A program made the translations under genes and the position numbers. Below are positions 1 through 5,437 of a stretch of DNA of 5,476 nt, piece by piece. The notes under the pieces are model-generated. The model was not told where the DNA came from. It did not search any database and saw only the letters and a program-made list of their open reading frames with translations. Source of the DNA: an uncultured Collinsella sp. (GTDB taxonomy: Bacteria; Actinomycetota; Coriobacteriia; Coriobacteriales; Coriobacteriaceae); the NCBI GenBank assembly GCA_958346165.1, contig CATVQO010000111.1, forward strand, positions 1-5,476, written 5' to 3'. The number at the start of each line of letters is the position of its first letter. Position 1 is the first letter of the stretch.

Positions 1-191
1 AGGCGCTCGCGCAGCTCAACATCGTCGGGCACCAGCGCCTCCCAAATGGCCGGCTCGTTAGACCCCGAAAGATCGGGAATCTCGTCAAAGTGAAAGCCCT
101 TCTCTTCCATAAACGCCACGCGACGACGGTTGTAGAACCACTCGGTATCGACCAGCACGCCGTCCATATCAAACAGCACTGCCTTGATCAT
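1..191 (-). CDS. HAD-superfamily hydrolase / phosphatase, N-terminal part (cut by window edge)
   Basis: Reading from ATG at 191, the first 63 residues are visible and the rest lies beyond base 1. The protein opens MIKAVLFDMDGVLVDTE, which is HAD motif I (DxDGxLxDT/S): Asp8 is the expected nucleophile and Asp10 the acid/base. The following helical stretch (about residues 17-60, beginning WFYNRRRVAFMEEKG) looks like the start of the cap inserted after motif I in subfamily IA enzymes such as beta-phosphoglucomutase and phosphoglycolate phosphatase. The start is chosen because GGGAGGAG (198-205) lies 6 bases upstream. An in-frame ATG at 197 would add only Met-His and sits against the ribosome binding site. 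The gene lies downstream of the deglycase terminator, so it is probably a separate transcription unit. The substrate cannot be told from this fragment. A sugar phosphate is plausible but is inferred from context only. Confidence 0.85.
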   Translation of the reverse strand, partial: MIKAVLFDMDGVLVDTEWFYNRRRVAFMEEKGFHFDEIPDLSGSNEPAIWEALVPDDVELRER

Positions 192-205
192 ATGCATCTC
201 CTCCC

Positions 206-240
206 ACCTGCCAAAAAGGGACAGGTTTATTTTGGTAGGT
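206..240. repeat. Imperfect inverted repeat in the HAD-gene leader (AAAGGGAC-type intergenic element)
   Basis: Arms ACCTGCCAAAA (206-216) and TTTTGGTAGGT (230-240) are complementary over 11 positions with one mismatch, which would be a G-U pair in plus-strand RNA. They enclose a 13-base loop containing AAGGGACAGG. On the minus strand the structure ends directly against the ribosome binding site of the HAD gene (198-205), so it could affect that gene's translation or be the relic of a dispersed intergenic repeat. The AAAGGGAC core recurs in the palindrome at 1425-1451. I recall similar sequences as frequent between Collinsella genes but could not search for them. Confidence 0.5.
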
Positions 241-282
241 TTTATCTGGGGCTTTATGACGCGACAGACACGCCCCCAAAGC

Positions 283-313
283 AAAAAGGGGACGGGGCGC
301 AAACCCCATCCCC
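283..313 (-). terminator. Rho-independent terminator of the deglycase gene / PTS operon
   Basis: Read on the minus strand, GGGGATGGGG (313-304) pairs with CCCCGTCCCC (297-288) over 10 positions, with one U-G wobble and a 6-base loop. A run of five T follows at once (287-283), and then GCTTT. The element starts about 35 bases after the deglycase stop codon. It is a GC-rich stem with a U-tract, the textbook form, and it separates the operon from the HAD gene. Confidence 0.9.
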
Positions 314-347
314 TCTCAATCAACCCGTAAGGTCTACTTACTTGTGA

Positions 348-1331
348 TTAGTAGGAAAGCTTCCACATGTAGCGACGCATGGTCAGCGGGTGCTGGCGGG
401 CCTCGGCGATCTGGTTGCCGTACTCACGCATAACGGCGAGGTGCAGCAGCGGGTTGAAGTAGGTGACAACGCTCGCGGGCACGGCGTCAGCCAGGCCGTA
501 GTCCTTGGAGTCGATCAGAGCGACCTTGGCGCCCATGCGCTTAAGGAAGGTGAGGGCGCGGGCGTCCATCGGACGGGTAGCGCCATCGGACATGAAGAAG
601 ACGTAGGGCTTACCCTCGGTGGAAACCTCGAACGGGCCGTGGAAGTACTCGCCGGTGTTGTAGGCGGCGGCGTCGATCCACTGCATCTCGGTGAACAGGA
701 AGGCGGCATGAGAATAAGCCATCTTCTCGGAGGCACCGGAAGCCATGAAGTAGATCATCTTGTCGTCCTTGAAGTCCTGAGCGAACTGCTTGGCAAGACC
801 CTTGCAGGACTGAGCAGCGTTCTCGCAGAGCTCAAAGACGTTGGTGAGGCCGGTGATCATGTCCTCGTAGTGGTCATAACCCTCGGTCTGCTGAAGGATC
901 TCGACAGCAAGAGCGATGGCATAGCCGGGCTTCTCGCACTTGGCAGCGAAGTTGGCGTGGAAGCCGTGAACGATGACGTAGTCAGCGTCGACGGTCAGAG
1001 CGGAGCCAGCCTTGTTGGTGAGGGAGACGACCGGGCAGTTGTGCTTCTTGGCGGTCTTGTTGGCCTCGACGGTCTCGGGCGTGGAGCCACCGAGGGAGCA
1101 GGTGATCACGAAGGTGTGCTCGTTGACCCAGGAAGGCGTGTCGTAGTTGAACTCGTTAGCGGTGAAGATCTGAACGTTCAGCTTGTCCGTGTTGTTGGCC
1201 AGGAAGTACTTGGCGGGGTAAAGGTCGGACATGGAGGCACCGCAGCCGACGAAGGCGACGCTGTGGATCTCGTGGTTGGACAGGACGTCAGCGACGATCT
1301 GCTTAGGGAGGTTAAGGTCGATCTCGTACAT
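348..1331 (-). CDS. Double-SIS-domain sugar-phosphate enzyme, probable Amadori-compound 6-phosphate deglycase (FrlB/FraB/GfrF-like)
   Basis: 327 residues, cytoplasmic. The two SIS sugar-phosphate-binding folds lie at about residues 20-150 and 185-290. The first has the binding loop FVGCGASMSD (28-36) and the Ser/Thr-rich loop SLGGSTPET (79-87). The second has FMASGASEKMA (195-205). Glu215 (in FTEMQW) and His231 (in GEYFHGPFE) are 16 residues apart, the same spacing as the catalytic Glu214 and His230 that I recall for Salmonella FraB. The C-terminus HPLTMRRYMWKLSY also looks like the FrlB group and unlike GlmS or GutQ/KdsD. Family members cleave 6-phosphofructosyl- or 6-phosphoglucosyl-amino acids into a sugar 6-phosphate and an amine. 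Start choice: ATG at 1331 has AAAGGA 9 bases upstream, while ATG at 1340 directly abuts that site. The gene follows a mannose-family PTS in the same orientation, as in the gfr operon of Salmonella. The substrate is not determined. A ketosamine/aldosamine phosphate isomerase is the alternative. Confidence 0.82.
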   Translation of the reverse strand: MYEIDLNLPKQIVADVLSNHEIHSVAFVGCGASMSDLYPAKYFLANNTDKLNVQIFTANEFNYDTPSWVNEHTFVITCSLGGSTPETVEANKTAKKHNCPVVSLTNKAGSALTVDADYVIVHGFHANFAAKCEKPGYAIALAVEILQQTEGYDHYEDMITGLTNVFELCENAAQSCKGLAKQFAQDFKDDKMIYFMASGASEKMAYSHAAFLFTEMQWIDAAAYNTGEYFHGPFEVSTEGKPYVFFMSDGATRPMDARALTFLKRMGAKVALIDSKDYGLADAVPASVVTYFNPLLHLAVMREYGNQIAEARQHPLTMRRYMWKLSY

Positions 1332-1424
1332 CTGACACATTCCTTTCGATTTTTTGCGGCGCCACATTGCCGGGCGCTCGCAGGGTTACCGTGATTTGGA
1401 CCGAGTCGCCGGCCCGTTGAGGAT

Positions 1425-1451
1425 GTGACAAAGGGACTGTCCCATTGTCAC
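1425..1451. repeat. 27-base near-perfect palindrome in the EIID-deglycase spacer
   Basis: GTGACAAAGGGAC (1425-1437), a single central T (1438) and GTCCCATTGTCAC (1439-1451) form arms of 13 bases with one A-A mismatch (1432/1444). The near-absence of a spacer suits either a dispersed palindromic repeat or a dimeric-regulator site better than an RNA hairpin, which would need to open several central pairs to form a loop. No T-run follows on the minus strand, so it is not a terminator. It shares AAAGGGAC with the element at 206-240, which favours a repeat family. Confidence 0.6.
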
Positions 1452-1465
1452 GTATAGGGATGGAA

Positions 1466-1496
1466 GCCTGCCTGGGGTATGGGATGCCAGGCAGGC
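1466..1496 (-). other. Strong GC-rich stem-loop after the EIID gene
   Basis: GCCTGCCTGG (1466-1475) and CCAGGCAGGC (1487-1496) are perfectly complementary over 10 bases around an 11-base loop. On the minus strand it starts 35 bases after the EIID stop codon. What follows is TTCCATCCC rather than a run of T, so it is not a canonical intrinsic terminator. Between permease and enzyme genes such a structure could block 3' exonucleases or cause partial termination, giving more permease than enzyme message. Two smaller self-complementary stretches lie just upstream in transcription: CCCCCGGGGG at 1496-1505 and AAGCG/CGCTT at 1507-1522. Confidence 0.65.
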
Positions 1497-1530
1497 CCCC
1501 GGGGGAAAGCGGTTAGACGCTTGGTCGCGA

Positions 1531-2364
1531 CTAGGCCAGGATGCCGGCCGCGGAGAGGGCGATGCCGCCCACGATGGCGATCACAAGAAGCCAACCGGTG
1601 TTGACGTTCTTCTTGATGAGCCAGTACATAAGGCCGGTGAGGCCAAGGGAAATCATCTGGGGCATCATGCCGTCCAGGATGTCCTGGATAACGACGGTGC
1701 CGTCAGCGAACTGCAGCGGGGTGGTGGCGCCGATCAGCGTAGCGATCATGCCGCCCACGGACATAAGACCCACGATGCCGCAGACATACATGAGCTTCTC
1801 CATGAGGTCGCCGCCCTGAAGCTTGCTCAGGTACTCGTGGCCGCCCTGATAGCCCATCTTGGCTGCGAACCAAGTAATCAGCACGGAGGGGACGATGGAG
1901 ATGAGAAGGGCCAGGATCGGGCCCATGATGGAGCCCTGCTGAGCCAGCTGAACGCCCAAGCCAAAGGCGATAACGCGGATGGTGCCCTGGAAGAAGGAGT
2001 CACCGATGCCGGAAAGCGGGCCCATAAGGGAGGTCTTGACCGCGTTAATCGAATCGGGGTTGAAGTTCTCGGGATCCTTGGCGTACTCCTCCTCCATGGA
2101 GGCGGCGAGGCCCAGGATGAAAGCGCTCGTCTGCGGGGTGCAGTTGTAGAACGCCATGTGACGGTGGTAAGCCTCTTTCTTAGCAGCAAGCTGCTTGGGG
2201 TCGGACTCGTCCGGATAGAGGCGATCGAGCGTGGGAACCATACCGTAGAGGAAGCCCATGTTCATCTGACGCTCGTAGTTCCAAGATGCCTGGATGGCCC
2301 AGGAGCGCCAGAAGAACTGGCTGACCTTCTTGTTCAGGGACACGTCCTTGGTTGCGGTTGCCAT
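1531..2364 (-). CDS. PTS mannose/fructose/sorbose-family EIID component
   Basis: 277 residues, a usual length for the family. EIID is the second membrane subunit and, with EIIC, forms the substrate channel of the mannose-type permease. The N-terminal part (about 1-110) is amphipathic, with the family-typical SQFFWRSWAIQASWNYERQMNMGF stretch at 15-38, described here by its key aromatic residues. GPLSGIGDS at 115-123, followed by FFQGTIR, matches the EIID signature (GPLAGIGDS in ManZ). Hydrophobic segments follow at about 147-168, 193-213, 234-250 and 256-276, and the protein ends in the membrane. The start is ATG at 2364. AGGAGG lies 8 bases upstream and overlaps the region just after the EIIC stop codon, and the gap between the two genes is 13 bases, so translation is probably coupled. 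A longer reading from 2481 would overlap EIIC and has no family similarity. Confidence 0.95.
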   Translation of the reverse strand: MATATKDVSLNKKVSQFFWRSWAIQASWNYERQMNMGFLYGMVPTLDRLYPDESDPKQLAAKKEAYHRHMAFYNCTPQTSAFILGLAASMEEEYAKDPENFNPDSINAVKTSLMGPLSGIGDSFFQGTIRVIAFGLGVQLAQQGSIMGPILALLISIVPSVLITWFAAKMGYQGGHEYLSKLQGGDLMEKLMYVCGIVGLMSVGGMIATLIGATTPLQFADGTVVIQDILDGMMPQMISLGLTGLMYWLIKKNVNTGWLLVIAIVGGIALSAAGILA

Positions 2365-2377
2365 AGTGTGTTCCTCC

Positions 2378-3172
2378 TTAGTCTTCGTCGTCTTCGAGCG
2401 GATCGTAGTCGGAATCGACACCGGCGGCTGCATGGGAACCGTTGAACTTGAAGCCCATGAAGACGACAGCCAGGCACACACCGATCAGAGCGACCGCGAT
2501 GACGGACAGGTTGAGGTAAGCGGCGAGCAGGAAACCGATGAACAGGAACGGAGTCATACCCTTCTTGATCATCATGGTGAGCAGCAGGGCCAAGCCGTAG
2601 GCGGTCATGATCTTGGTCGAAACGTTAAGACCAGTGGACAGCCACTCGGGAACCATGTTGACGATGGCCTGAACCAGGTCGGTGCCAACAAAGACGGCGA
2701 GGAAGATCGGCAGGAAGTACATGATGGCGTACAAACCGGAGCCGGCGCAGATGTGCATACGGTAGGCGGTCTTGAACTTTCCGTTATCGATCGCGTTATC
2801 TGCCACATGGGTGAGGACGGCGATGATGGAACGGAACACGATGCCGAGGAGCTGACCCAGGACGGCGACCGGGATGGCGATCGTCATGGCGGTCTCGGCG
2901 GAAGCATCGGTCAGGCACGCAAAGGCAGCGGCCACGATGCCGCCCAGGACCATATCGGGCGGAACGGCGGCGCCGACCTGCACCAGGCCCATGGACACGA
3001 GCTCGACGGCGGCACCGACGGCAAGGCCGGTGGGCACATCGCCCAGCAGCAGACCGACGAGCGTAGCGCCAACGAGGGGCTGCTCGAAGTTAAGACGACC
3101 GAGCAGGCGGGAGTCCCACATGCAGAACACGCCGACGAGGCCGACGAGCACCGCACTGATGAACGTATTCAT
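2378..3172 (-). CDS. PTS mannose/fructose/sorbose-family EIIC component
   Basis: 264 residues and strongly hydrophobic. EIIC carries the sugar across the membrane together with EIID. GLLLGDVPTGLAVGAAVEL (40-58) followed by VQVGAAVPPD (64-73) is the EIIC signature region seen in ManY, AgaC/W and SorA-type proteins. Further membrane segments are apparent at about 75-88, 95-120, 142-164, 188-204 and 208-240. The last 20 residues form an unusually acidic tail ending DYDPLEDDED, which presumably faces the cytoplasm. The start ATG at 3172 has AAAGGAG 6 bases upstream. It comes 36 bases after the EIIAB stop codon, and that gap contains a small CAGGC-UUUU-GCCUG hairpin. Substrate specificity cannot be inferred from this subunit alone. 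Confidence 0.94.
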   Translation of the reverse strand: MNTFISAVLVGLVGVFCMWDSRLLGRLNFEQPLVGATLVGLLLGDVPTGLAVGAAVELVSMGLVQVGAAVPPDMVLGGIVAAAFACLTDASAETAMTIAIPVAVLGQLLGIVFRSIIAVLTHVADNAIDNGKFKTAYRMHICAGSGLYAIMYFLPIFLAVFVGTDLVQAIVNMVPEWLSTGLNVSTKIMTAYGLALLLTMMIKKGMTPFLFIGFLLAAYLNLSVIAVALIGVCLAVVFMGFKFNGSHAAAGVDSDYDPLEDDED

Positions 3173-3189
3173 ACCCTTCTCCTTTCAGT

Positions 3190-3203
3190 CAGGCAAAAGC
3201 CTG
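3190..3203 (-). other. Small hairpin between EIIAB and EIIC genes
   Basis: On the minus strand CAGGC TTTT GCCTG forms a 5-bp stem with a 4-base loop, placed between the EIIAB stop codon and the EIIC ribosome binding site (about 3177-3185). It is too short and lacks the T-run needed for a terminator. At most it could tune translation or RNA processing. Confidence 0.3.
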
Positions 3204-3208
3204 GTTGA

Positions 3209-4132
3209 TTACAGCTTGGCGTCGATGTCGACGCTCTGATACGTAGGGGTCTGCTGGACGTAGAGCTTGATGCCCATGTCGAGCAGCTGGTTGACGTCGG
3301 CCTTCTGGGTGGCGTCGAAGAAGACGGAGCTGTCCTTGCCGCCAATCTGATCGGCACCGTCGTGGTTGGCGGTGGCGCCCAGGTTGATGGCGTCGAGCTT
3401 GTAGCCCTGGCAGAACTGCAGCATCTCGGCCGTGTTGCCAAAGACGAACATGACACGCTCACCGAGGGTGTTGAGCTTGTCCATCTTGGCGAGGGCACGC
3501 TCGACGGTGAAGACGTTCAGGCGCACGCCCTGGGGCTTGGCCAGCTTAAGAGCGCCCTTCTTGATGTCATCGTTGGCGGCGGCGTTGTCGACGACGATGA
3601 TGCGCTCGGCCTGAACCTTGGTGGTCCAGGTAAAGACGACCTGGCCGTGCAGCAGACGGTAGTCAAGACGTGCGAGGACGATCTTGGCGGGACCGGAGCT
3701 GTGACGGGACGCCTTGGCCTTCTTGGCGGGAGCCGCGGCGGGCTGGGCCGGTGCGTTGGGGTTGGTCAGACCGTTGCGGGCCTCGTTGATGAGGGCCGCG
3801 AGCTCGGCGCCCTCGACGGGGACGGGGCTCATAGCGAGCGTGAGCGCCAGCGGGATGTTGAAACCGCTGACAACCGTGAACTTCGTGCCGTTCTTGGAAA
3901 GCTCGACCATGTTGTTGTTGACCGAGCTGCCGAGCATATCGGTCAGCACATAGACGGTGTCGTCCGCGTTGAACGTGGCGATCATGGCGTCCACCTTATT
4001 GGTGATGGGCTCCTTGTCGTCACGAGCAAGCGACACGACGTGGACGTTCGACACGTCGCCGAGAACCATCTCGAGCGTGTCTTTGGCGCCTGCGGCCAGG
4101 CCGCCATGAGATGCGAGAATGATCTGATTCAT
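3209..4132 (-). CDS. PTS mannose-family fused EIIA-EIIB cytoplasmic component
   Basis: 307 residues with the ManX-like A-B domain order (E. coli ManX is about 323). The EIIA domain covers about 1-122. IILASHGGLAAG places the phospho-accepting His at position 9, and the conserved TDMLGSS loop is at 64-70. A flexible Ala/Pro/Lys-rich linker spans about 123-147 (APAQPAAAPAKKAKA). The EIIB domain covers about 148-307. RLDYRLLHGQV (155-165) contains the second phospho-His, His162. Phosphate would pass from HPr to His9, then His162, then the incoming sugar at the EIIC-EIID channel. Residue 158 is Tyr where ManX has Asp, and such changes next to the active site may mark a substrate subgroup. The start ATG at 4132 has GGAGGAGG (4137-4144) upstream. 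The gene heads the EIIAB-EIIC-EIID-deglycase series. Both active-site His residues are present, so the protein looks functional. Confidence 0.95.
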   Translation of the reverse strand: MNQIILASHGGLAAGAKDTLEMVLGDVSNVHVVSLARDDKEPITNKVDAMIATFNADDTVYVLTDMLGSSVNNNMVELSKNGTKFTVVSGFNIPLALTLAMSPVPVEGAELAALINEARNGLTNPNAPAQPAAAPAKKAKASRHSSGPAKIVLARLDYRLLHGQVVFTWTTKVQAERIIVVDNAAANDDIKKGALKLAKPQGVRLNVFTVERALAKMDKLNTLGERVMFVFGNTAEMLQFCQGYKLDAINLGATANHDGADQIGGKDSSVFFDATQKADVNQLLDMGIKLYVQQTPTYQSVDIDAKL

Positions 4133-4148
4133 CTTGCCTCCTCCTTTT

Positions 4149-4167
4149 CGTTATGGTCATTATAACG
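4149..4167 (-). promoter_or_regulatory. Putative promoter/operator of the PTS operon
   Basis: In plus orientation CGTTATGGTCATTATAACG is an inverted repeat with perfect 6-base arms (CGTTAT/ATAACG) and a 7-base centre. On the minus strand it contains TATAAT (4164-4159), a perfect match to the -10 consensus, ending about 27 bases before the start codon. A transcript would start near 4152 and have a leader of about 20 bases. No good -35 hexamer lies 16-18 bases upstream, which would fit an activator-dependent promoter. The first 16 bases match the element at 5438-5453 at 14 positions. The -10 box is seen directly. Its use as a promoter and operator is inferred. Confidence 0.45.
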
Positions 4168-4202
4168 TCTTATACGTTGCGGATATTGCTAATTAGTATA
4201 AA

Positions 4203-4237
4203 GACCGTTCGCGGGTGAAAATCGACCGTTGACGGGT
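4203..4237. repeat. Direct repeat with 21-bp pitch upstream of the PTS promoter
   Basis: GACCGTTCGCGGGT (4203-4216) and GACCGTTGACGGGT (4224-4237) match at 12 of 14 positions, differing only at the central two bases. Their starts are 21 bp apart, about two turns of the helix, so a protein bound to both would lie on one face. Measured from the proposed transcript start near 4152, they lie at roughly -51 to -85, a usual place for an activator. The regulator is not encoded in the window. Confidence 0.45.
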
Positions 4238-4314
4238 TTAACGTACTCGAAACGTTGGTGCAGGACAGGTCAGCGCTGGCTTGGCGGTGCCCGATCAAGC
4301 GCCCCGCTCATCCC

Positions 4315-5397
4315 CTATCGCACAAAGTACCAGGGGCTTTCCTGCACGGTGGGCTCCAGCGCGATGCCGGTGCGCTCCTTAAACAGATCCATGTCCTGCG
4401 ATTTTTCGGTCCACCACGCATTGGGCTTAAAGGTCATGCTCTCAATGACATGACCGACAAACACACTGTTGCGCAGCTTGGAGAAGTCGGTGTTCATAAT
4501 CAGGATGGACGCGAGCACCAGCACGATGCCCAGGACTTTAATCGCGCCGGCGGGCTCGGCGTAGACACCAATGCCCACCAGTACGGTGACGACCGTCTCG
4601 AATGACATTACGACGGGAACTTTCGACGTCTCGAGCCCCATGGACAGACCCTGCATATATAAGACATAGGCCACGGCTGTAGGGATGAGTCCAAAACCAA
4701 AGAACAGCAGCAGCAGCTGTGGCGACATTGCCGCGGCGACATCTGGCCACGGAGCCGCGATAGCCGCCATAACCGCACCGCCAAAAACAAGGCCCCAAAA
4801 CGTGACAGCCAGCGGGTGGACCGTCTTGGTTGCTATCCGGCTAAACACCGCGAGCGACGCGCCACAAAAGCCCGCGATCACGCCCGACGTGACGCCCCAA
4901 ACCGAAAAATGGAAACCGGAAAGGTCGCCATTGGTCACTGCAAGTACACAGCCACCGATATTAAAAGCGATGGCAACGAGCTTGTTGGGAGTCACATCCT
5001 CGCGATAAAGCACGCGGCCGAGCATGACGCCAAACACCGGCGAGGTGTAGAGCAGCACCGAGGCCGTGGACATGCCCACCTCGCCCATGCACTCGTAATA
5101 AAGCGTGTTAGCGGTGGCGAGGCCGATAATGCCCAGAAGCGCACAGGGAACAAGCTCTTTAGGACTTGCCTTGAACAGTGCCAGGGGACCCGATGCTTTT
5201 CCCTCACGATCGCCTCCCTGGCAACCCATGAACGCCAAGACCGGAGCCATTAAGACGGCACCCGACAACAGGCGAAAGGCCGCCATGCTCTGAGACGAAA
5301 CGCCCATGGCCGAGATGCCGTTTACAAAGATTCCGATGCTGCCCCACATAAGCGCGGCGATCAGCACCAGCACATAGCCCAGATTGCTTTTCTTCAA
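4315..5397 (-). CDS. EamA/DMT-superfamily permease (RhaT/YdcZ-like drug-metabolite transporter)
   Basis: 360 residues from the TTG start. Two EamA repeats of about five helices each are visible. The first covers roughly residues 6-153 and begins NLGYVLVLIAALMWGSIGIF, with SPVFGVMLGRVLYRED near its end. The second covers roughly 166-301 and contains SFETVVTVLVGIGVYAEP near its end. Such proteins exchange or export amino acids and other small metabolites at the cytoplasmic membrane; the substrate here is unknown. A hydrophilic tail of about 59 residues follows the last helix, longer than usual. The TTG start at 5397 is preferred because GAGGAGG (5403-5409) lies exactly 5 bases upstream. The ATG at 5433, which would add 12 residues, has no ribosome binding site and lies almost on the likely promoter. 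The gene is in the same orientation as the PTS operon, 182 bases upstream. Confidence 0.85.
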   Translation of the reverse strand: MKKSNLGYVLVLIAALMWGSIGIFVNGISAMGVSSQSMAAFRLLSGAVLMAPVLAFMGCQGGDREGKASGPLALFKASPKELVPCALLGIIGLATANTLYYECMGEVGMSTASVLLYTSPVFGVMLGRVLYREDVTPNKLVAIAFNIGGCVLAVTNGDLSGFHFSVWGVTSGVIAGFCGASLAVFSRIATKTVHPLAVTFWGLVFGGAVMAAIAAPWPDVAAAMSPQLLLLFFGFGLIPTAVAYVLYMQGLSMGLETSKVPVVMSFETVVTVLVGIGVYAEPAGAIKVLGIVLVLASILIMNTDFSKLRNSVFVGHVIESMTFKPNAWWTEKSQDMDLFKERTGIALEPTVQESPWYFVR

Positions 5398-5437
5398 CGC
5401 AGCCTCCTCGGTATTGTTTCCAATATGTTTCATACTA

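Larger units (their letters stand above)
1332..1530. other. 199-base non-coding spacer between EIID and deglycase genes
   Basis: No convincing small gene was seen here on either strand. The spacer is much longer than the 13- and 36-base gaps inside the PTS part of the operon. It contains the hairpin at 1466-1496, the palindrome at 1425-1451, the weak ribosome binding site AAAGGA (1341-1346) of the deglycase and an A-run (1351-1356, minus strand) just before it. I could not identify a convincing -35/-10 pair, so whether the deglycase has its own promoter remains open. Confidence 0.6.
4133..4314. other. 182-base regulatory gap upstream of the PTS operon
   Basis: No gene was seen. From the operon outward it contains the ribosome binding site (4137-4144), the inverted repeat with a -10-like box (4149-4167), a second AT-rich -10-like box TATACT on the minus strand (4200-4195), the direct repeat at 4203-4237, and a weak AACGT/ACGTT inverted repeat at 4240-4256. 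I found no intrinsic terminator after the EamA stop codon at 4315, so read-through from that gene is possible. No sigma-54 -24/-12 element (TGGCAC-N5-TTGC type) was seen, although many mannose-family PTS operons use one. Confidence 0.6.

Noticed and set aside
1332..1367. Upstream starts of the deglycase gene (ATG 1367 or ATG 1340)
   Set aside because: The AAAGGA ribosome binding site lies between 1341 and 1346. ATG 1340 directly abuts it and ATG 1367 lies before it; only ATG 1331 has a workable distance.
390..1394. Long open frame on the plus strand, 334 codons, opposite the deglycase gene
   Set aside because: It runs antisense to a gene with clear family motifs, and its product is a Gly/Val/Leu/Asp-rich string without motifs. 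It is what GC-biased third positions produce on the opposite strand. The same holds for the plus-strand frames at 2294-3208 and 3362-4165.
1466..1496. Intrinsic terminator at the end of the PTS genes
   Set aside because: The stem is strong, but no T-run follows on either strand, so I call it only a stem-loop.
2365..2481. Longer EIID start at 2481
   Set aside because: It would overlap the EIIC end by over 100 bases, adds residues unlike any EIID N-terminus, and ignores the AGGAGG site 8 bases before ATG 2364.
3209..4132. EIIA-EIIB fusion as an anomaly or frame error
   Set aside because: Fusion of A and B through an Ala/Pro linker is normal for ManX-type proteins, and both active-site histidines are intact.
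4240..4256. AACGT/ACGTT inverted repeat as an operator
   Set aside because: Five-base arms around a seven-base centre are expected by chance at this scale, and no second copy was seen.
4133..4314. Sigma-54 promoter for the PTS operon, as known for lev and gfr operons
   Set aside because: No TGGC-N8-GC type element was found on the minus strand of the gap.
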